NCBI GenBank assembly: GCA_937915545.1
Contig: CALGIJ010000012.1
Span: 1 to 64,000, forward strand
Direction: 5' to 3'
DNA: 64,000 nucleotides
Source: an uncultured Desulfobacterales bacterium
Lineage (GTDB): Bacteria; Desulfobacterota; Desulfobulbia; Desulfobulbales; Desulfocapsaceae
The number at the start of each line of letters is the position of its first letter. Within the stretch, counting starts at the first letter, position 1. This document shows positions 42,843 through 50,094 of this stretch, piece by piece. Under the pieces are notes generated by a model that worked only from the letters and a program-made list of their open reading frames with translations, was not told where the DNA came from and did no database searches. Position numbers and translations under genes: made by a program.

Positions 42843-43844
42843 TCAATCGCCGGCAGAGGTTTCCTCGAGAATGCCGGCGAGCAGTTCCTTGAGTTGTTCG
42901 ATCCCCTCTTCCAACTCCGCCGAGACAGCCACCACATGAGGGGCGAGCCCCTCGAAATGGGCCTTCAGCGCCGCCAGCGTCTCGTCGTCGAGGAGATCCG
43001 TCTTGTTCAATACCAGAATTTGGGTGCGATGGGCAAGTTCCTCTTTATACAAAGACAATTCCCGAGCAATAATATCGTGATTCTCCTTGACGGCCTCGTC
43101 GGCGACATCGATGACATGGAGGAGAATGCGTGTCCGTTCGATATGGCGCAGAAAGGTGTGGCCAAGTCCTACTCCGCTATGGGCCCCCTCGACCAGCCCG
43201 GGAATATCGGCAATGATGCACGGCTCGTTATGGGGCAGACGCATCACCCCCAACTGCGGTTGCAGGGTGGTGAAGGGGTAGGCGGCGATCTTCGGCTGCG
43301 CCGCCGACAGCTTGGAGAGCAGGGTCGACTTGCCGGCGTTGGGCATGCCGACCAGGCCGACATCGGCAAGCAGTTTCAGCTCCACGGCCAGCCACATCTC
43401 TTCCCCGGGTTTGCCGGGGGTTGCCACCCGCGGCGTGCGATTGACGCTGCCGACGAAGTGGGGGTTGCCGAGACCACCCTCCCCGCCTTGGGCAATGACT
43501 ACCGTAACGCCATCAGCAGAGAGGTCGGCGAGCACCTCGCCAGTGTCGAAACGCCGCACCACCGACCCCACCGGCAAGTCGACATAGAGGTCTTTGCCTT
43601 TCCTGCCGTGCATCTCCTTGCCCTGGCCATGTTCGCCCCGTTCTGCCTTGAAATGGGAGCGGTACTTGAAATCGATGAGGGAATGAAGGCCCTTCTTGGC
43701 GCGGAGGATGACATCGCCGCCCTTGCCGCCGTCGCCGCCGTTGGGGCCGCCCTTGGGCACGAACTTTTCGCGGCGGAAGCTGACACAGCCGTTACCACCA
43801 TCCCCCGCCTTGACAAAAAACTTCGCTTCGTCAACAAAGGCCAT
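42843..43844 (-). CDS. obgE: ribosome-associated GTPase Obg
   Basis: ObgE/CgtA is an essential GTPase in 50S assembly and stress signalling. Residues 1-158 form the glycine-rich Obg fold (GGNGCVSFRREKFVPKGGP). The G domain has VGMPNAGKSTLL, the DIPGLVEGA switch and NKTDLL. It ends at 333 residues without the longer acidic tail some homologues have. It follows the rplU-rpmA terminator by about 50 bases and leads obgE-proB-proA-nadD, so readthrough or an undetected promoter must drive it. Confidence 0.97.
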   Translation of the reverse strand: MAFVDEAKFFVKAGDGGNGCVSFRREKFVPKGGPNGGDGGKGGDVILRAKKGLHSLIDFKYRSHFKAERGEHGQGKEMHGRKGKDLYVDLPVGSVVRRFDTGEVLADLSADGVTVVIAQGGEGGLGNPHFVGSVNRTPRVATPGKPGEEMWLAVELKLLADVGLVGMPNAGKSTLLSKLSAAQPKIAAYPFTTLQPQLGVMRLPHNEPCIIADIPGLVEGAHSGVGLGHTFLRHIERTRILLHVIDVADEAVKENHDIIARELSLYKEELAHRTQILVLNKTDLLDDETLAALKAHFEGLAPHVVAVSAELEEGIEQLKELLAGILEETSAGD

Positions 43845-43893
43845 GAAACTCTCCTCGCAGCCAGCCCAGGCCTGCCGCTGTTACATTCGGTGC

Positions 43894-43933
43894 AAAAAAA
43901 AACTCGATCTTCAACGAGTCATTGAAGATCGAG
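43894..43933 (-). terminator. intrinsic terminator of rplU-rpmA
   Basis: A perfect 12-bp stem (CTCGATCTTCAA / TTGAAGATCGAG) with a seven-base loop, followed on minus by nine T residues. A strong terminator. Confidence 0.92.
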
Positions 43934-43996
43934 CATTCCCTGCTGAGAGGTCTTTCGAAGTTCTCGCAAGACCCAGTATTCGGTGTCGGCTGTGGA

Positions 43997-44254
43997 TCAG
44001 GCTTCTGTGTAGACGCTGACGCGCTTCTTGTCCTTGCCGAAATCTTCGTAGGTGACCACGCCGTCAACTTTGGCGAAGAGCGTGTAATCACGACCACAAC
44101 CAACGTTAGTGCCCGGATGGATCTTTGTTCCCAGTTGCCGCACGAGGATATTGCCGGCTTTGACGGTCTGCCCGCCGAAGCGCTTGACCCCGCGTCTCTG
44201 TCCGGAGCTGTCGCGACCATTGCGCGAGCTCCCGCCTGCTTTCTTATGAGCCAT
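43997..44254 (-). CDS. rpmA: 50S ribosomal protein L27
   Basis: An 85-residue L27. The N-terminus MAHKKAGGSSRNGRDSSGQR reaches the peptidyl-transferase centre in the family; there is no cleaved N-terminal extension as in Firmicutes. GNILVRQLGTKIHPG is conserved. It follows rplU by about 67 bases in the usual rplU-rpmA order. Confidence 0.98.
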   Translation of the reverse strand: MAHKKAGGSSRNGRDSSGQRRGVKRFGGQTVKAGNILVRQLGTKIHPGTNVGCGRDYTLFAKVDGVVTYEDFGKDKKRVSVYTEA

Positions 44255-44321
44255 TGTCTACTCCTTCAAATTCGCGGGCCGCACAGGCCCGATGGAAAAA
44301 AACGCACAAAAAACGAGAATA

Positions 44322-44633
44322 TCAGGTGGAGATGGCCTCGATCTTCAACGCGGTGAAGGACTGCCTGTGTCCCTGCTTGAGGCGATATCCCTTGCGGCGC
44401 TTCTTCTTGAAGACGATGATCTTCTTGGCGCGTCCCTGTTCGGCGATAGTAGCAGTGACCTTGGCGTTTTCAAGAACAGGACGACCAACCTTGACGTCTT
44501 CGCCGTCGACAACCATCAACACCTCGCTGAGGTCGATGCTCTCGCCGATATTGCCCTCGAGCTTCTCGACTCGAACCTGATCCCCACATGCAACCTGATA
44601 CTGCTTTCCGCCGGTACGAACTATGGCATACAT
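44322..44633 (-). CDS. rplU: 50S ribosomal protein L21
   Basis: A 103-residue L21 beginning MYAIVRTGGKQYQVACGD. The ATG at 44633 is preferred to a GTG two codons upstream; AGAGG lies about eight bases before it. The C-terminal RRKGYRLKQGHRQSFTALKI is the rRNA-binding part. The leader of about 60 bases could hold autogenous control, but no known L21-leader motif was recognised. Confidence 0.98.
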   Translation of the reverse strand: MYAIVRTGGKQYQVACGDQVRVEKLEGNIGESIDLSEVLMVVDGEDVKVGRPVLENAKVTATIAEQGRAKKIIVFKKKRRKGYRLKQGHRQSFTALKIEAIST

Positions 44634-44704
44634 ATACACAAACCTCTTTGTGAAAATCTTCTTTGACGACCGCAGTCCCTTGAGAAAATATGCAAGAATT
44701 TGGT

Positions 44705-44733
44705 ATTAAACCCTTTCCTCTCCGGCATGTCAA
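44705..44733 (-). promoter_or_regulatory. promoter of rplU-rpmA
   Basis: TTGACA and TTTAAT on minus, exactly 17 bases apart, about 70 bases upstream of rplU. A strong sigma-70-type match. Confidence 0.8.
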
Positions 44734-44830
44734 TTCTTTTTTCCCGAAAAACCCTCGAAAAAGACCTGCGTCACAGACTGCCGATCGAGCCGAAAAGTCC
44801 GCCCGGGACTGCCTCAGTTGGTCGGCGAAC

Positions 44831-44881
44831 AAAAAGCGATACGGCTATTTTTCCGAATTCACGGACAAAATAGCCGTATCG
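44831..44881 (-). terminator. intrinsic terminator of the AP2-domain gene
   Basis: A perfect 15-bp inverted repeat (CGATACGGCTATTTT at 44837-44851 and its complement at 44867-44881) with a further TCCG/CGGA inner stem. CTTTTTG follows on minus. It lies 49 bases after the AP2 gene stop and upstream of the rplU promoter, insulating the two units. Confidence 0.85.
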
Positions 44882-44929
44882 ATACCGTCATCAGCGAGTG
44901 GTCAAGGGCCGCGCCAGGCGCGTCGGAAA

Positions 44930-45376
44930 TCACCCGGCGAATTCGAGGCGAGCCTTCTCTTTTTCCACGCGAATGGAGCAGGCGCGGGCAAATGCCGCCT
45001 TCTTGCCATGTTTGGCGATAGACACCGAGGTTTTTCCCTGCTTGCCCTGGTGAGTCACCCAGCTGACCTCGTAGCGATTCAGCTTGTCGTTGAGACGAAC
45101 GCCGACCACGCCGGTACTTGAGTTGCTGACCGTCACCATATGCTTGTTGGTGCGAATCTTGCCGAGTTTCTTTTCCGTCTTGTCACGCCAGGATATCGCC
45201 GAGAGGAGACTGGAATAGCGCCCGCCGCACTTGCGGTCGGAGAAGAATTTCGAGTGTGTCCGACCAAGAAAGCGAACCCTGACATACCAACCATGGGTTC
45301 TCTTCGACTCCTGATCGATCCTCGCGATGTCCTTGTGCTTTTCCAAAAGGAGCTTTTGTTTCTTGTCTTCTTCCAT
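44930..45376 (-). CDS. small protein with two AP2-like DNA-binding repeats
   Basis: A basic 148-residue protein. Two similar units are visible: GWYVRVRFLGRTHSKFFSD followed by a helix (SLLSAISWRDKTEKKLG), and VVGVRLNDKLNRYEVSWVT followed by KKAAFARACSIRVEKE. Three strands plus a helix is the AP2/ERF fold, known in plant regulators and in bacterial and phage homing endonucleases and integrase-like proteins. No nuclease domain is attached. Start at Met3 (45376) fits GAGGA six bases upstream. It may bind a specific DNA site; the target is unknown. It has its own terminator. Confidence 0.7.
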   Translation of the reverse strand: MEEDKKQKLLLEKHKDIARIDQESKRTHGWYVRVRFLGRTHSKFFSDRKCGGRYSSLLSAISWRDKTEKKLGKIRTNKHMVTVSNSSTGVVGVRLNDKLNRYEVSWVTHQGKQGKTSVSIAKHGKKAAFARACSIRVEKEKARLEFAG

Positions 45377-45661
45377 ATCCATTCCTCAAAAGTACTTTTT
45401 TTTCTTGCCCATCGGAGTGGGCTTCATCCCACCGCCAAAAGTGCCGAGCCGGTGCAGTGCATTTCTGGCGGCCTGTGGTATGATGATCAGGCAAATGCAC
45501 AAAACCTGACAACACTCTCCAGCACAGCTACTTAGTTGGTCAGGTGTGGAAAGTCAACTGTTTTCTTCGTCAGGGATCAAAAAAAAGGTCCTGCATTTTC
45601 AATGCCTCCAGATTTTTTGTGCAAATTCGGAGACATCACAAATCCTAACAACATACGGCCC

Positions 45662-46057
45662 ATGAAACCCTCCACTGCCCCCCTCGACGCCCTCCTCGAA
45701 ACCATCCGCACCCTGCGCAGCGATAACGGCTGCCCCTGGGACCGCCGCCAAACCCCGGCAAGCCTTAAAAAGCACCTGCAGGCCGAGTGCGAAGAACTCC
45801 TCGCCGCCATCGATAACGAGGACCACACCAACGTAAGAGAGGAACTGGGAGATGTCCTCTACCTGCTGTTGATGATCGCCCGCATGCATGAGGAACAGGG
45901 ACGCTTCGACCATGTCGCGGTTATCGAGACCGTCAACGCCAAGCTCATCCGCCGTCACCCCCATGTCTTCGCCGGAACCACCTGGGAGAGCGAGGAGCAA
46001 CTGCGCACGCAGTGGCAGGCGATTAAAGAGCAGGAAAAGAGGGAAAAGAACATTTGA
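45662..46057 (+). CDS. mazG: MazG-family nucleoside triphosphate pyrophosphohydrolase
   Basis: A 131-residue single MazG domain that hydrolyses NTPs or modified dNTPs to monophosphates. The metal-binding acidic helices are LQAECEELLAAID and REELGDVLYLLLM, preceded by NGCPWDRRQTP, the typical start. E. coli MazG is a tandem double domain; this is the shorter half-length form. The ribosome site is weak, so an upstream in-frame start cannot be excluded. The gene's stop codon overlaps the -35 of the rpsF promoter. Confidence 0.9.
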   Translation: MKPSTAPLDALLETIRTLRSDNGCPWDRRQTPASLKKHLQAECEELLAAIDNEDHTNVREELGDVLYLLLMIARMHEEQGRFDHVAVIETVNAKLIRRHPHVFAGTTWESEEQLRTQWQAIKEQEKREKNI

Positions 46058-46082
46058 CAGGCCTTTGCGTCCCAAGTAATAT
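46054..46082 (+). promoter_or_regulatory. promoter of the rpsF-rpsR-rplI operon
   Basis: Consensus TTGACA and TAATAT 17 bases apart, overlapping the mazG stop. It is one of the best sigma-70-type matches in the window and gives a leader of about 148 bases. Confidence 0.88.
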
Positions 46083-46144
46083 ATACACCTTTTATCCTCC
46101 GCGCATCGATCTTCCCGGTCGGTGACGGAGGAATTATTTTTCCC

Positions 46145-46210
46145 TTCTCGCCCCTGCCCGTCGATATTCGGTGCGGGGGCCGAAACATGTGGCGCCATCA
46201 TGCGCCGCGC
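46145..46210 (+). promoter_or_regulatory. structured rpsF leader, possible S6:S18 control element
   Basis: The rpsF leader has a hairpin with GCCCCTGC/GCGGGGGC arms (about 46149-46181), then CCGAAACATGTGGCGCC and a GGCGC/GCGCC hairpin. Known rpsF leaders bind the S6:S18 pair through a bulged CCG element. CCG and GTGGCG are present here, but the full motif was not verified. Confidence 0.35.
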
Positions 46211-46237
46211 AACACACGAGTCCGTGAGGAGGAACAC

Positions 46238-46654
46238 ATGCGCAGGTACGAAACGATCTTCATTCTCCGCCCCAGCGCCGGGGAGGAGGAGATCACCAGA
46301 ATCATCAACAGCACGACCCAGATCATCGTCGGCGACCAGGGCAGCATCATCGAGATGGCTCGCTGGGGTATGAAAAAGCTCGCCTATCTGATCAAGAAGG
46401 AGAGCCTGGGATATTATGTCTTCTGCGATTATGCCGGAACCCCGGCGGCGGTTGCCGAGATCGAGCGCAAGTTCAGGATCGACGACATGGTGCTCAAATA
46501 CATGACCATCAAGTCGGCCGACGCCATCAGCGAGGAAGAGATCGCCAACGCCATCGCCGCCGCTTCCGAGCGTGCCGCCGCCATTGCCAGCGGCGAAGAG
46601 GGCGAGGCCGCCGCTGCCACCGAGCAGGGCGCTGCCGAGGAATCCGAGGAATAA
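46238..46654 (+). CDS. rpsF: 30S ribosomal protein S6
   Basis: A 138-residue S6 starting MRRYETIFILRPSAG, with GAGGAGG just upstream. The globular part ends near residue 100. The remaining ~38 residues form an Ala/Glu-rich acidic tail (AAASERAAAIASGEEGEAAA), longer than in many species and probably disordered. It forms a heterodimer with S18 on the ribosome platform, and rpsR follows directly. Confidence 0.97.
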   Translation: MRRYETIFILRPSAGEEEITRIINSTTQIIVGDQGSIIEMARWGMKKLAYLIKKESLGYYVFCDYAGTPAAVAEIERKFRIDDMVLKYMTIKSADAISEEEIANAIAAASERAAAIASGEEGEAAAATEQGAAEESEE

Positions 46655-46699
46655 TTTCGTCAGAGTTTTCCGGGACCATACCCGTAGAGGAGACATATC

Positions 46700-46945
46700 A
46701 TGGCACAAAGACCGCAAAAGAAACTCTTCACCCGCAAGAAGACCTGCCGTTTCTGCGGCGACAAGGAGTTGAAGATCGACTACAAGGACGTCAAGACCCT
46801 GCGCAGCTTCGTCACCGAGCGTGGCAAGATCATTCCGCGGCGCATTCTCGGTACCTGTGCAACCCATCAGCGCCAGCTGTGCGAAGCCATCAAGCAGGCG
46901 CGGCAGATCGCCTTTCTGCCCTACTCAGGGTCAACTCAGGGATAA
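46700..46945 (+). CDS. rpsR: 30S ribosomal protein S18
   Basis: An 81-residue S18. The CRFCGDKELKIDYKD start with two cysteines is the zinc-type (C+) N-terminus. RGKIIPRRILGTCATHQRQL is the conserved core. AGAGGAG precedes the ATG by eight bases. It is translated with rpsF. Confidence 0.98.
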   Translation: MAQRPQKKLFTRKKTCRFCGDKELKIDYKDVKTLRSFVTERGKIIPRRILGTCATHQRQLCEAIKQARQIAFLPYSGSTQG

Positions 46946-46960
46946 CGTCGGCCGGTGGAG

Positions 46961-47935
46961 ATGGTGACCACACTGGAGCAAGAGCAGCCCGCCATCGGGA
47001 AGATTCTGCTGTCGATACTGCTGGTCGTTCTTGCTCTGACCCTGCCGGGTCTGCACTGGTCGCTTTTTTCGTGGACGTTCCTGACGCTGCCTCTGCTGGC
47101 CTTCCTCGTGTACTGCAGGTTCGGCATGCACGTCGGCAAAAGAATGCTGATGACGGCGGTGGTGATCGCTCTTGGCGGCCACCTCCTCATTGGCAACTTC
47201 AAGCTCTTTCTCTTTGCCAGCGTCATGCTCCCGCCGGGCTACGTGCTTTGCCACTCGGTCCAACGCGGCGCGTCCCCCGCCGAGAGCGGTCTGCTGGCGA
47301 GTCTCGCCCTGGCCGCTGGGTGGGTGGCTGCCGGCCTGGCGCTGACCTTGGGCGGCGAAACATTCATCTACAGGCAGATGCTCGAGGGGCTCGACCAGGC
47401 CCTGCTCGAAGCCCTCGGCCAGTACCGCGCCAGCGGCGCCATGGACGCGCAGACGCTGGCCCTGGTGGAAGCCACCATCGGGCGCATGCAGACGGTCATC
47501 CCGGTAATTCTCCCCGGCACCCTGGGCAGCATGGCGCTGCTCATCGTGTGGACCACCATGGCCCTGGGGAAGATCGCCGTAGAGAGAGTGAGCAGTGTCG
47601 TCGCCTGGCAGGATTTCTCTCTGTGGAGCCTGCCGGAGAAGCTCATCTGGGCAGCCATCGGAGCCGGGCTATCCATCATGCTGCCTTGGCCCCTGCTGGC
47701 GAAGATAGGTATCAACGCCGCGCTTCTCCTGGCGGTGCTCTACACCTTCCAGGGGATGTCGGTGACCGTCTTCTTCATGCGCAAATGGAATGTGCCGCTG
47801 CTGCTGCGCTCGTTCCTCTATGTGATGATCATTTTCCAGTCACTCGGCACCATCGCCCTGCTCTGCCTCGGCATCGCCGACACCTGGATCGACTTTCGCA
47901 GACAGAGGGGAAACGCGGCGCCATCGTCCCCCTGA
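46961..47935 (+). CDS. DUF2232 integral membrane protein
   Basis: A ~324-residue membrane protein with about eight hydrophobic helices, for example ILLSILLVVLALTLPGLHW and LLRSFLYVMIIFQSLGTIAL. The DUF2232 family has no established function. The gene sits between rpsR and rplI in deltaproteobacteria and also in Firmicutes (YybS), so this location supports the assignment. The start is uncertain: GTG at 46955, ATG at 46961 or GTG at 46964 all lie near a single GGAG. Confidence 0.85.
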   Translation: MVTTLEQEQPAIGKILLSILLVVLALTLPGLHWSLFSWTFLTLPLLAFLVYCRFGMHVGKRMLMTAVVIALGGHLLIGNFKLFLFASVMLPPGYVLCHSVQRGASPAESGLLASLALAAGWVAAGLALTLGGETFIYRQMLEGLDQALLEALGQYRASGAMDAQTLALVEATIGRMQTVIPVILPGTLGSMALLIVWTTMALGKIAVERVSSVVAWQDFSLWSLPEKLIWAAIGAGLSIMLPWPLLAKIGINAALLLAVLYTFQGMSVTVFFMRKWNVPLLLRSFLYVMIIFQSLGTIALLCLGIADTWIDFRRQRGNAAPSSP

Positions 47936-48002
47936 ACGTTGCCACCTGAGCAACAAACATTATTCCCTTGCTCGGCAAGGAAAACTATACAAGGAGTCTA
48001 CC

Positions 48003-48452
48003 ATGGATCTCATCCTCAAGGAAACCATCGCCAGTCTCGGCAGAGAAGGCGAAGTAGTCAAGGTCAAGGACGGCTACGGCCGCAACTATCTCCTCCCGCA
48101 GGGCAAGGCGGTCCCCGCCACTCCCGCCAACCTCGCCAACCTCGAGAAGAACCGCGCCGTCATCGCCGCCCGTCTCGCCAAAGAGCAGCAGCAGGCCGAG
48201 GAAGTGGCCAAGAAGCTCTCCGGCCTGACCGTGGTGATCGAGCAGCTGGCCGGCAACGACAGCCGCCTCTTCGGCTCGGTGACCAGCGCCGATATCTGCG
48301 CCAGACTGGCCGCGCAGGAGATCGTCATCGACAAGAAGCAGGTCGCCCTGACCGAGCCGATCAAGACCCTTGGCGTCTCCAAGGTGCCGATCAAGGTTGG
48401 CTTCAACGTCACCGCCGAGATCACCGTCGAGGTCGTCCCCAGCAAAGCCTGA
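48003..48452 (+). CDS. rplI: 50S ribosomal protein L9
   Basis: A 149-residue L9 with the N-terminal rRNA-binding domain (GREGEVVKVKDGYGRNYLLP), the connecting helix (~40-75) and a C-terminal domain ending EITVEVVPSKA. AAGGAG lies seven bases before the ATG. It ends the rpsF operon; a terminator follows about 90 bases later. Confidence 0.98.
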   Translation: MDLILKETIASLGREGEVVKVKDGYGRNYLLPQGKAVPATPANLANLEKNRAVIAARLAKEQQQAEEVAKKLSGLTVVIEQLAGNDSRLFGSVTSADICARLAAQEIVIDKKQVALTEPIKTLGVSKVPIKVGFNVTAEITVEVVPSKA

Positions 48453-48542
48453 TGACCTCCCACCGCGCCCGGTGATGGCTCTCGCCGCCGGGCGCCGGTT
48501 GCCACCGACAGGCACTGCCAGCCGGTGACCTGAGAAGCGAAG

Positions 48543-48582
48543 ACACACCTTGAGGCTTGACCTCGACGGTGTGTTTTTGTTT
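48543..48582 (+). terminator. intrinsic terminator between rplI and dnaB
   Basis: ACACACC/GGTGTGT arms extended by TTGAGG/CCTCGA with one bulge, then TTTTTGTTT. dnaB begins 70 bases later, so it needs readthrough or its own promoter. Confidence 0.8.
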
Positions 48583-48651
48583 AATGGCTTGCCGCCTCCC
48601 TGCAGAAGGGGACAGCAGCGACACTCTTCCTTCCTTCTCGAGCCCCTCGCC

Positions 48652-50019
48652 ATGAGTGATCCCAGCAGACAAGCCATCCCGGCAAGGATCCCCCCACACA
48701 ACCTGGAGGCGGAACAGGCGGTGCTCGGCTCGATCCTCCTCAAGGCCGACGTCTTCGGCATGGTGGTGGAGATACTCAAGAGCGGCGATTTTTACAAGGA
48801 CGGTCACCGACTCATCTTCGAGGCGATGATCGACCTCTTCGAGCGCAACGAACCCCTCGACCTGCTCACCGTCTCCAACGAGTTGCGGGACAGCAACCGC
48901 CTCGAGCAGGTTGGCGGCTCCAGCTACCTGGCATCGCTGACCTCCATCGTGCCCATGGCGGCCAACATCGTCAGCTACGCGCGCATCATCCGTGGCAAGT
49001 CGATCCTCCGCCGGCTCATCTCCGTCAACACCGACATCGCCGTCCGCTGCTACGAGGAACAGAACGACATCGACCTCCTCGTCGACCGTGCCGAGCAGGC
49101 CATCTTCGACATCGCCGGCAGCAAGAGCGAGCAGAAGTTCACCCATATCAAGACCATCGTCCCCAAGGCCTTCGCCATGGTGGAACAGCTCTACCAGCGC
49201 AAGGAGCTGATCACCGGGGTTCCTACCGGCTATGGCGAGATCGACCGCATGACCGCCGGTCTGCAGTCATCCGATCTCATCATCATCGCCGCCAGGCCGT
49301 CCATGGGCAAGACCTCGTTTGCCATGAACATCGCCCAGCATGCCGCCCTGGTGGAGAAAGTCGGCGTGGCGGTGTTCAGCCTGGAGATGTCCAAAGAGCA
49401 GCTGGTGATGCGCCTGCTCAGCTCCGTCGGGCGCATCGATTCGCAGCGTATCCGCACCGGTCGGCTGCGCAGCGAAGACTGGCCGAAGCTGACCCGCGCC
49501 GTGGGCATGCTCTCCGAGGCGCCGATCTATATCGACGACACCCCGGCGATCACTATCCTCGAGATGCGCGCCAAGATCAGGCGGCTGGCGGCGCAGTATC
49601 CGGTCGGCCTGATCGTCGTCGACTACCTGCAGCTGATGCGCGGCCGCTCGGACATCGAGAACCGCACCCAGGAGATCAGTGAAATTTCCCGCTCACTCAA
49701 GGCCCTGGCCAAGGAGCACAACGTCCCGGTGATCGCCCTGTCGCAGCTCAACCGCAGCCTCGAGAGCCGCACCGACAAACGGCCGATGATGTCCGACCTG
49801 CGCGAATCCGGCGCCATCGAGCAGGATGCCGACGTCATCTGTTTCATCTATCGTGACGAAGTCTACAACAAGTCCGAGGACAACCCCGAGAAGGGCATCG
49901 CCGAGATCATCATCGGCAAGCAGCGTAACGGCCCCACCGGCGTGACCCGTCTGACATTTATCAACGAATTCACCATGTTCGAAAACATGAGCACCCTCGA
50001 GGAAACCGACTTCCGCTAA
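48652..50019 (+). CDS. dnaB: replicative DNA helicase
   Basis: A 455-residue hexameric helicase that unwinds the fork. The N-terminal domain starts IPPHNLEAEQAVLGSILL. The RecA-like motor has Walker A ARPSMGKTSFAMNI, Walker B LIVVDYLQLMRG, and IALSQLNRSLE. No intein is present. The start at 48652 has no clear ribosome site; the frame continues upstream through the terminator, which is unlikely to be coding. Confidence 0.97.
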   Translation: MSDPSRQAIPARIPPHNLEAEQAVLGSILLKADVFGMVVEILKSGDFYKDGHRLIFEAMIDLFERNEPLDLLTVSNELRDSNRLEQVGGSSYLASLTSIVPMAANIVSYARIIRGKSILRRLISVNTDIAVRCYEEQNDIDLLVDRAEQAIFDIAGSKSEQKFTHIKTIVPKAFAMVEQLYQRKELITGVPTGYGEIDRMTAGLQSSDLIIIAARPSMGKTSFAMNIAQHAALVEKVGVAVFSLEMSKEQLVMRLLSSVGRIDSQRIRTGRLRSEDWPKLTRAVGMLSEAPIYIDDTPAITILEMRAKIRRLAAQYPVGLIVVDYLQLMRGRSDIENRTQEISEISRSLKALAKEHNVPVIALSQLNRSLESRTDKRPMMSDLRESGAIEQDADVICFIYRDEVYNKSEDNPEKGIAEIIIGKQRNGPTGVTRLTFINEFTMFENMSTLEETDFR

Positions 50020-50094
50020 CCGGCGGAAGACCGCCCCGCAGTGCGGCGCGTCGTACACGGCGAACCGACCCCTAAAACCGCTCAGAGGTAGAGA

